Part shown: positions 56,350-64,000 of the stretch, piece after piece | Position numbering within the stretch: the stretch's first letter is position 1 | Layout of the letters: every line of letters starts with the position of its first letter | Assembly: GCA_030068145.1 (NCBI GenBank) | Contig: JAPJBO010000194.1 | Span: 234,287 to 298,286 of the forward strand | Direction of reading: 5' to 3' | Source: Diplonema papillatum | Taxonomy: Eukaryota > Euglenozoa > Diplonemea > Diplonemida > Diplonemidae | Length of the DNA: 64,000 nt | Notes under the pieces: model-generated | The model's database searches: none | What the model saw: the letters and a program-made list of their open reading frames with translations, nothing else | What the model was told of the DNA's origin: nothing | Made by a program: the position numbers and the translations under genes

Positions 56350-56600
56350 GATGTCTTGTCATGTACAAGAATTGAGAATGTCTTGTCATGTACAAGAATT
56401 GAGAATGTCTTGTCATGTACAAGAATTGAGAATGTCTTGTCATGTACAAGAATTGAGAATGTCTTGTCATGTACAAGAATTGAGAATGTCTTGTCATGTA
56501 CAAGAATTGAGAATGTCTTGTCATGTACAAGAATTGAGAATGTCTTGTCATGTACAAGAATTGAGAATGTCTTGTCATGTACAAGAACTGAGAATGTATT
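56350..56600. repeat. 27-bp tandem array, ~9 units
   Basis: Unit AATGTCTTGTCATGTACAAG plus AATTGAG, virtually identical copies; the last has one change. As 27 is divisible by 3, open frames run through it on both strands (MSCHVQELR repeated), but no gene context supports translation. Each unit contains CTTGTCATGTACAAG, nearly self-complementary. Confidence 0.95.
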
Positions 56601-56689
56601 GTCGGCCATTGTCTCTGCAACCAATGGCGTCGCAAACTTCGTTCATGTTCGAAGTTGGACCGAAATCGACGGCTTTCTCCACCCAGAGT

Positions 56690-57818
56690 ATGAAGGTAGA
56701 CTGCAGAAAATCTGCAGCGATGGACTGCATTGGTGACTACTTCGTCGATCGTACCGTGTCGTGCTTCATGCGCTTGCAATCGCTCGAATCAGTCTAAGCG
56801 AGGTCCTTTTGGGCTGTGCGAACAATGTGCAAGGGAACCCGCTGTGTCGTTTACTCACTGCTCGACCATCGCTGAGCGCATGCGTGAAGAACTACTAGTC
56901 ACGAGGCCACCCCATAAAACGGAAGAAACCGAGAATGCTTGCTGGCCACACACACACACAGCCCCTCGTGGTGACGCGCAGTGGCTCTGCGGCGATGCCC
57001 GCAAAGTTCATGCAGGTCCTACCGATCCCGTGGTCCGCTGGGCTCAAGACCGCCAGAGGTACCTTACGTTTCGTTTCAAAAGAGCAAGGCTGCAATCAGC
57101 AACAGCAGCTATGGGATAAAGGCAGCCTGGCGGCGGCCACCTGAAGCGCACGACTGCAGATACCCACAACACTGCGTTTGAGGTGCATAGCATGGTACCG
57201 GTGGTTGTCCTGTGTTCGATGGGTTGTTCGTCTTGTTTCACGCTTTTAACGAAGCCAACTCCACGCAGGCGCGGACTGCGAACGAACATCTTGTATCATA
57301 CCGACAGATTGGCGAAAGGCGTCGTGCTGCAGGACGTATGTGGACTTTTTCTTCATGCCGTATGAACGAACCCCGCACTATCCACTACCGTAGCGGACCT
57401 ATGCACACCCACGCGCAGTAACATTTTCAAAGACACCGAATTTCAGAATTTGATAGCGTCCGCAGACCGTGTCTGTGGAACACAGCCCAGCCAACCTGAA
57501 AAAACCGGCCACGCATGTTGCTGGACGAGATGCGCCGCCTATGCAAAGACCTTGAGTTGTTGCGAACCCCCGCAAACCCGTGACGCAGCAACTTCTCCCG
57601 CTCCGGCCGCGACTCCCCAAGGACGATGCCTTGCTTCCGTTCGTTTTGCAAATAGTCACAGAGCCTGAGAGCAGCGTGTCTGGAAGTCAAAGCTGTCTGG
57701 AGTAAAGTAACAAGAAGTGCAGAAAGGTTGATCGCTTCAAGCTGGAAGCTTGAGATGCATACACACACGCTCTTCATTTTTGGACAAAGCATCCCAACAC
57801 CAACACAACACAAAGCAG
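56690..57818. other. Stretch before the fucosyltransferase exon
   Basis: Begins with a piece of the CT-core repeat (56690-56775). Upstream exons of the next gene may lie here: a frame around 56990-57119 reads DARKVHAGPTDPVVRWAQDR, but no splice phase could be confirmed. Confidence 0.35.
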
Positions 57819-58352
57819 GTCAGGCGGGCCCTGCAGTACTACAACTACCGGATCAATCCCGCGATTATTCGCCGTGTTGACATATTCACCCAGAGACACT
57901 CGATCAACCCGAAGAACACAGTCGGCGTGCACATCCGCACTGGTGCCAGGATGCCCCTAGACATGGGCGACGTCGTGGCCGACGTGCGTCTTCGATTTAA
58001 TACCCGCACGTTTTTTGTTTCCTCTGACGACATACAGGCCGAGCAAACTTTCCTGCGCAGCTTCGCGGGCCGCGCCGTCTCAAATACTATGAGGAAGCAC
58101 TTTCCGGGCAAGCTGAACTGCTCCTTACCCATTCGGGTGGAAGGCAAGAAAGGCGCAGACCGGTTCAATGTGTTACGTGGCGAGTATTCTGTCGTGGACT
58201 CTCTGACCGATATGGCCATCCTCTCCCGTACCGAGCGTCCGATCATTGACGGCCTGCCCCGTGATCCAATGTCGACCCTGTGCGTCCTGCGGCTCTCCTG
58301 TGATGAGGAAATGGCGCTTCTCGCAGAACGAGCCCAACGAGGCAGTTCCTGA
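57819..58352 (+). CDS. Fucosyltransferase-like glycosyltransferase, last exon
   Basis: After AACACAAAGCAG the frame reads VRRALQYYNYRINPAIIRRV and ends at TGA 58350-58352 (177 codons). VGVHIRTGARMPLD matches the GVHIRTG donor-binding motif of alpha-1,6 and protein O-fucosyltransferases and NodZ-type enzymes. Then come TRTFFVSSDDIQAEQTFLRSF and the C-terminal EYSVVDSLTDMAILSRTERPII, which matches the family's region following the motif. The N-terminal half must be in exons upstream. The acceptor substrate cannot be told; action in the secretory pathway is inferred from the family. Confidence 0.6.
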   Translation, partial: VRRALQYYNYRINPAIIRRVDIFTQRHSINPKNTVGVHIRTGARMPLDMGDVVADVRLRFNTRTFFVSSDDIQAEQTFLRSFAGRAVSNTMRKHFPGKLNCSLPIRVEGKKGADRFNVLRGEYSVVDSLTDMAILSRTERPIIDGLPRDPMSTLCVLRLSCDEEMALLAERAQRGSS

Positions 58353-59160
58353 CCAGTCGCTCTTTCTTCTCGATGTGAGGTGTTGATAGGAGACCCGCAC
58401 TGATGCCGCGGGTCATTGGTCATTGTGGGTGTGGCGGGCTACAGTCGCCGACTATCCCCTGAGGTCTTGGCAGCACAACGGAGCACTGTCTGCGTGCGGG
58501 CGTACTTTTGCAACGTCTGTAAATGTACGCTTGAGCAATGAGCAAACTCATACCATACACAAGATCATTGAACCGATTCAGTTCACACGTCTGGAGAGCC
58601 TCAAACAAGCGGGGAAAAAACCTACGTGAAGAGAAGGCCCAAACTTGGGCGTGCTTCAAGTAGGGTTCACGTTTTCACAAGTAAAAGAATAAAACAAAAC
58701 TACGCATTTCTTTGCCTACTCGGGCAGGTTGGCACAAGCCCGTCGCTTAATTGAGATTTCCATCGGTCCTGGGGGGAAAGGTTCCCCGGTACTACACGTC
58801 AACAACGTAGTGTCCGGTATTGTCACTGCCAAGGGGGTCCACCTGGCGTGTATTGGTGGTAGGTCTCGTCGCCACCTTTAATCGTTTTTCGTCGGCGAAG
58901 CCGTGCAGTACAGATTTCTCGAAGAACCCTGAAGTAGCAACGGGGATCAAAAATGAGAAAAGAAGAAGAAGAAAAAGGCCGCTCCTGGTCCAGGAACGTG
59001 ACGGTCAACCACAGCTTGCAAAGCTTGAGTCGGAGGCAGCACAGTGCGACAACCCCCCGTCCGCCCTGCCCTGCGGCTGACCGTCTCGACGAGCTTGTGT
59101 TCAGCGCGAGCGCCAAGCCCCAAGGTGCGCCAAGCCTTGATGCTTTAGTTTGGGATCAAA
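58353..59160. other. Intergenic with CTCCTGGTCCAGGAG repeat copy
   Basis: GGCCGCTCCTGGTCCAGGAAC to AGCCTTGATGCTTTAGTTTG (58978-59152) is a copy of the 33655 family. AGAATAAAACAAAACTACGC at 58686 recurs at 63456. No gene supported. Confidence 0.55.
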
Positions 59161-59189
59161 AATGAAAGAAACACAAAGTTCATCGTAGC

Positions 59190-59531
59190 GTGGAAGGCCC
59201 TTCGAAAAGCCGAAGCCGAAGGCGGGGTAATCACGGGAGTTCTTTTTGAACGAGAAGGCAAAGGGTCAGTCCGCGTCGGCGTCCAACGGCCTACGGGGCC
59301 AAAGTCCAAGGCAGGATCAGCTCCGGCACTGACGCAGAGCTGTGTGCGCTCGTGGTGCTCGCCACGGCCCTAACGCAGTGCAGCCGCAGGCCACAGTTAC
59401 ACGAGTGCGGGAACCCGCACGCGGAATCCCCGGAAAGGAGACCCCGTCGTCGCGGTTCTGCGGAAAAACCCGGAGGTCCTGTGGGTGAGGGGCTACTGCG
59501 ACAATGCGGACATCAACGCGGCCGAGCAATA
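59190..59531 (+). pseudogene. Decayed RNase H-like fragment
   Basis: In shifting frames: GGVITGVLFEREGKGSVRVG, then SSGTDAELCALVVLATAL (like the Glu-containing helix of RNase H), then DPVVAVLRKNPEVLWVRGY and CDNADINAAEQ, like the family's WV.GH....N..AD block. At least two frame changes. Probably a retrotransposon relic; too short to assign to an order. Confidence 0.35.
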
Positions 59532-59821
59532 GGGTAAATTAACGTTCTCCTTGTCTCTGCATCCGGGTGCGGAAACATCTGAACAGTTGGCAGTGGTCCG
59601 ATTCGCGAGAATCTGCTGGTAGTCTTATTCCGACAACGACGAGGCGGATGATTTGGATTTCCAAGCTCCACTGTGCTACTGCGCGGGGTCCTGGGAAAGA
59701 CCCGGTTGTTGGCACGCCTTGGCGAGGACGCGGACTATGTGCCCGCTTCGGAGTGCTGCTTTCCACTCCGGTTTCTTGCTTTCACGAAGCTCAACGAGCG
59801 AGTTCAGCACCGGGAAATGAA

Positions 59822-60064
59822 AAAATACTCGAGGGACTTCTTTGTTCTCATTTCGAAGGAGGCTAGAGGTGCTCATTTCGAAGGAAGCTAGAGGGGGAGA
59901 AAACAATCTAACAAACTACAAAGCGGGCCTTTTTTGTTGAACGCTTACGCCCGCCACTAAACCCAGATTTACCTGTGTCGTGTGGGCTACAGCACATTTA
60001 CCTCCTTTGATCTATCGCAACTGGCAGTCTCCTCAAGCATTTCCTACAAAGCAGGTGTTTATAC
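59822..60064 (-). mobile_element. Intronic-type miniature element, copy 8 (reverse)
   Basis: Minus strand: GTATAAACACCTGCTTTGTA, AATGCTTGAGGAGACTGCC, GGTAAATCTGGGTTTAGTGG, acceptor-like GTTTTCTCCCCCTCTAG (duplicated together with CTTCCTTCGAAATGAGCAC) and right end GTCCCTCGAGTATTTTT. Closest to copy 4. No host exons recognised nearby. Confidence 0.85.
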
Positions 60065-60629
60065 AAACAATGACACTTCATTGAGGAGACGGTAACATTT
60101 TGTCTTCTTGATTCCCTCTGCGTGGAACTACTAGTCACACTGGCTACACCGCGATGGAGTCAGCCGAAAACGAGAGCAAGACGACCAGTCCAATTCGCCG
60201 TTTTGCAGAGGACAATGCACGTGAAAAGACTCGTGACCGGAAGTATTCATTTAAGCTGTTTCTGTAGCCGTGAGTCGAGTCGTATGACTACTCTAAATGT
60301 ATGCTAGCACACAACTGGTGTTCCGCCAAGTGGTGCTAAAAGTGCCCGATGATAAAAGCGGCCGCAGTTGTTCTTCTCGTGCCTTTCTCGCCCTTCTCCA
60401 AGCTTCTTCCCTCACGTTCGCCTCTTGTTTCGATCTGCATACTACAGCGCGAGCAGCGTAACGCTGGTGGTTTTGCACTTTGGCAGTGCATGTTGCAGAT
60501 GATACGATGCAGGAATGCCAAACGATAGCAGTCAACAGCCAGCCTGGGCGCCGTGTAGAGATTAGCACATCTCCCTTTCAGTCAATTTCGCTGAGCTGTT
60601 GAGTGACCCTTTCACACTAAGCCAAATTT

Positions 60630-60990
60630 CCGTTTCGCTTATATCCAAAAAGCCAAATTTCGTGTCGCTTATATCCAAAAAGCCAAATTTCGTTTCGCTT
60701 ATATCCAAAACAAATTTTTGTTTCGCTTATATCCAAAAAGCCAAATTTCGTTTCGCTTATATCCAAAACAAAATTTTGTTTCACTGATATATATATCCAA
60801 TGAGCCAAATTTCGTTTCGCTTATATCCAAAAAAGCCAATTTTCGTTTCGCTAATATCCAAAGCAAAATTTTGTTTCGCTTATATCCAAAAGTCAAATTT
60901 GCGTTTCGCTTATATCCAGGCTTGGATATAAGCGAAACGAAATTTGGCTTTTTGGATATAAGCGAAACGAAAGTTTGACTTTTGGATATA
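60630..60990. repeat. ~30-bp tandem array CCAAATTTCGTTTCGCTTATAT with inverted tail
   Basis: About nine direct units, then at 60915 the array turns to the opposite strand for two units (GGATATAAGCGAAACGAAAT), forming an inverted end capable of a long hairpin. Confidence 0.9.
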
Positions 60991-62275
60991 AGGGTAGGCG
61001 GTTTTTTTTTTTTTTTGGCCCATGTCCGTCGGCCCACAGAAATTTACGCGCGCGCGCGCAAAAAAAAAAACTTTTCAGAAAAAAAAAAACTTTTGCCACA
61101 AGACTTTCTGCTACTGGATGTCACACCATATGTGCCGGCTATACTACTGGCCGGTCCGCTGTTGGCACTTTTGTGCCCGTTCTTGGTGGAATTTCTGGAC
61201 GATGAGCTCAAAGATGAGTGTGATGATGAACTTGATGTGTCCGAGGGGTTGCGGTGGCAGTCTAGAGTTCAGTAGTCCTGAACGTCGCGCGGGGTGCGTT
61301 TCGACAAAAGCTTCCATAGTCGAATGCGAAGGAGAAAAAACACTCGGGTTTGAACTCGAGATCGCGGTTCGCTGGTACGACAAAGCAGTGACCCAGAGGA
61401 CTGTCGATTGTGCGGGTGTCCGTCAATCTTGTATCTCCTGACATGCCCCATTGCGATGTCACGGTCCTACCGAACCACCGTGCGAGAGCCTACTGACGGC
61501 TGGTCGGTGGCATTTCCATCGGCGAGAATAAGCGCCAGCTACCCGCAGATAGTATGGTGAACTTCAACTTCTGCTTTCCTCCACCTTGTGCAAGGATGGT
61601 TGCTCTCGCGGCTTCTGCGGTGGTCTGCTGTTGAAACCCCAAAAGGCGGACGTCGACCCCGTCGTTTCGGGTGTAGTGGCTTTGTCGATGTTACTCGAGT
61701 TCACAAAGATGAACTGTTTGGTGTAAACGGAGTTTGTGTGCAACGAAGGCAGTTCTGCTCAGGGGTGCCCCGGACTGGTTCTGTGTGATAATCGCACCAC
61801 AGCGGCAAACCCTCCCGACATGCCTTGCCGGTAAAACCGCGCACATTTTCGAGGCTGAGGCTGTGCTTGTATCCCGCGTGCTTCGACTGCGTCCAGCAGG
61901 AGCTGGCTAAAGCTACCCGAATCTTGCTGTTTAGATTGACACCAACGTCAAAGTAGCACGATATTGCTTGCCCAGCGCACCAACCCAGCACCAGTCATAG
62001 TCGGCTTCAAAGTCCATACACACTGAGGTAAACAACGTCTACGCGATTCGCATCGCCGTGAAGTATCGGTGTGATGAACAGGTTTTCGACTTTCCCGAGC
62101 CGGACACGCTCGTGACTCCGCCTGCAGTCGCTCTCACGACCGGTTCCAATGCACAGATCCCAAAAGTTTTTTTTTGGCAAAAGTTTTTTTTTTCCGGGGG
62201 TTTCCAAAAATTTACGCGCGCGCGGACATGGGCCAAAAAAAAAAAAAAAAAACCGCCTACCCTAAGCGAATTTTT
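60991..62275. mobile_element. Possible element bounded by ~100-bp inverted repeats
   Basis: Left AGGGTAGGCGGTTTTT..GGCCCATGTCCG..AAATTTACGCGCGCGCG (60991-61095) is the reverse complement of the right CGCGCGCGGACATGGGCC..AAAACCGCCTACCCT (62160-62275), with matching A/T runs. The 1.06 kb interior has short open frames (for example 61100-61275, DVTPYVPAILLAGPLLALL..., with a hydrophobic segment) but no recognised gene. No target duplication seen. Confidence 0.5.
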
Positions 62276-62891
62276 CCGAAATTTACAAATCCATATATTA
62301 GCTGACCACAAATCATAGGACCAAAGCAACAAGTCACTGGCCATGCTGTGGACAGGAAAGGGCTCGGCGAGAAGAACACACAGCGACCGGTCAGTTCAAT
62401 AACTATTGTCCAATCAGGGTTGAAGCCGTAAGTAAGCCCTGCCCACAGTCCATCGATCGCAAACTGGGACCAGTCAGAGGTACTTTTTAACAAGAACATC
62501 CTCCTCTATCGGAAACAAGCATTTGCTTTTGTGTGACTGTTCAAAAGTTTCCGCGCCTGCGGCGCAGGCATAATTTGCATCTGTCTCTGCGGTGGGTGGT
62601 CGGCACAGCTAGTTCCCTGTCCCCAAAAAGGTCGAGTGCCTGTCCAAGAGCCTGGACAGGAAATATTAATTCTGGGCCCCTCCAAAAAGTAAGATAATTC
62701 GTCCATAAATTGCATGGCCATAAAATAGAATTCCGCAAATTAAAGGGCCATAAGTTGTCAGGGTGTACAAAGCCTTCAGGCCAAAAAACGTCCAGATGCG
62801 CAAAACACCCGTTTTTGGCCAAAATCACGTCTCTGTATTATGCACTGATACAACATCCAAAAAAACAAAAAACTATAGTTATAGCCAGCGG

Positions 62892-63030
62892 CCGGTGGTG
62901 TCGTGGGGGCGGCGGTAGTGGGTGGTCATGTGGTGGGAGGTCGTGGAGGTAGTGCAGTGGGTGGGTGGTGCGGCGGGCAGTGGTGGTGGTGGGTGTGTTG
63001 TAGGCAGTGCAGTGGGTGGGGATGATGCTA
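62892..63030 (+). repeat. GGTGG-rich minisatellite
   Basis: Over 130 nt with almost all G on the plus strand (GTGGTGGGAGGTCGTGGAGG, CAGTGGGTGGGTGGTGCGG...). Strongly strand-asymmetric, with many short G-runs. Confidence 0.8.
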
Positions 63031-63839
63031 CAGTACGGTACCTGCACCTCTGGATCATGGGTCTAGCAACGTAAACCCTCAATTTTGGAATCTGCAGCAC
63101 TGGCCCAATAGCTTGGCAAATTTTCCGCCTGCGGCGCTGGCATTTTTGGCTTGTGTAATACACATGTTTCATGTCGTGTTGCCAAGAAGACTGCAGCTGC
63201 TCTCTGTGGTGGGCAGTAGTGACAACCACAAAGAGGAGCACCCTGCAGAGTGCATAAGTGCGCACTTGACTCGCATCAACTTTGCCGCAGTCCCTGTGAA
63301 CTACAAAGCGGCAATATCAATTTCTGCTGTTTGAATACCTGCAGCGTTGACCCCAATAGCTTTGAGAGTTTCCGCGCCTGCGGTGCTGGTCTAGGTGTGT
63401 GTAATGTTAGCCGCCCTGCTGTCGCAGATAACCGCTAAGCGACACTCGCTTTCGGAAGAATAAAACAAAACTACACATTTCTTCGCATGGTTCTTTTGCT
63501 TCCCGAAGGACAGCCTCTGTGGTGGACAGTTGTGACAACTATAAGTTAGCTCACATCAAACTTGCCACAGTCGCTGTGGGCTACAAAGCTGTTAGCAATT
63601 CTTGCTGTGTTGCGCTACCTTCCATGCGCAAAACCCACCTGCACGCGCCGCATTTTGTCCGAACACCCCACGCCCCCAACACAGTGTCGGTCTGAGCTCC
63701 ACACGCACAAAGTGCCACGAGGACCCTGAAAAGCGCTCTGTACAGCATTTTGTAGGATTTTACGTGGGGCTCAGAGCTCAAGCTACTTCCCTGGCCCTGG
63801 TGCAGTGATTTATATATGGGTCTGGGGCTCGGGGCCACC

Positions 63840-64000
63840 CCGAGCGCGAAAAAGAATTGAATTAATTTTGGGCTGGGGGTTGGGGTAGGGCCGGGTCACT
63901 ACCAACCGGGATCAACGGCAAGGGGTGAGCCGAGGCAGGGGTGGGATAAAGGGGGGAGCCGAGGCAGGAGGGACAAGGGGCGAAGCCATGGGGGCAGGAT
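63840..64000 (+). repeat. G-rich degenerate repeat at window end
   Basis: GGGGTGAGCCGAGGCAGGGG and GGGGGGAGCCGAGGCAGGAG are two units of a G-rich repeat that continues out of the window. Confidence 0.6.

Larger units (their letters stand above)
62276..64000. other. Repeat-rich right end
   Basis: No supported gene. Related blocks CCGCGCCTGCGGCGCAGGC (62549), CCGCCTGCGGCGCTGGC (63123) and CCGCGCCTGCGGTGCTGG (63370) recur with CTCTGTGGTGGGCAGTAGTG / CTCTGTGGTGGACAGTTGTG (63202, 63520), suggesting several worn copies of one repeat. Confidence 0.5.

Noticed and set aside
56350-56600. CRISPR-like array
   Set aside because: Units are contiguous with no spacers, and the genome is eukaryotic.

Overview
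This is a window from the nuclear genome of a microbial eukaryote, probably an alga or other flagellated protist. Genes are split by GT-AG introns of about 0.2 to 8 kb, with 5' splice sites often reading GTATG or GTGTG. Codon use is GC-rich, and there are no operons. The gene set fits a cell with a centriole or flagellum: a CM1 (centrosomin-type) coiled-coil protein, a creatine-kinase-like phosphagen kinase array, a PPR protein and a seven-blade RCC1 protein. The species cannot be fixed from the sequence alone. All gene models come from reading frames and splice-phase agreement, with no transcript evidence.

Layout. 1-1035: 3' end of a coiled-coil/PX-domain gene. 1036-5794: no convincing gene; diverged miniature repeats and CT-rich tracts. 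5795-8546: two-exon (or three-exon) PPR protein with a long (TG)n tract in its intron. 8864-9539: doubtful small gene. 11272-33603: one large gene of about 16 exons, coding for roughly 2,256 residues, with an N-terminal CM1 motif, long coiled coils and a middle exon of repeated RTLSRQGS motifs. All exon phases I propose join in frame. Its last intron holds a 7.2 kb DIRS-order retrotransposon (25399-32582) with split direct repeats, a broken RT/RNase H and a broken tyrosine recombinase. 35669-39692: a two-exon RCC1 protein with a possible N-myristoylation signal; its intron carries partial copies of exon 2 and a TA-flanked transposon. 39693-48372: repeat-rich DNA with several inverted-repeat elements. 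48373-55365: three tandem phosphagen kinase genes, the first lacking about 50 N-terminal codons. 57819-58352: last exon of a fucosyltransferase-like gene. 58353-64000: repeats, a decayed RNase H and G-rich DNA.

The most unusual content is a family of about 220 bp elements with inverted termini (AAATACTYGAGG...) that sits in many introns, mostly in the sense orientation and often close to the 5' splice site. Each fuller copy carries a ready-made pyrimidine-tract/CTCTAG acceptor. In one intron of the CM1 gene that acceptor is in the right phase to create a coding exon. This looks like an introner-type relationship between miniature transposons and splicing. Other highlights are the DIRS element with its recombinase between the second A and second B repeats, the kinase array that looks homogenised, and a TA-flanked element whose empty site survives next door.
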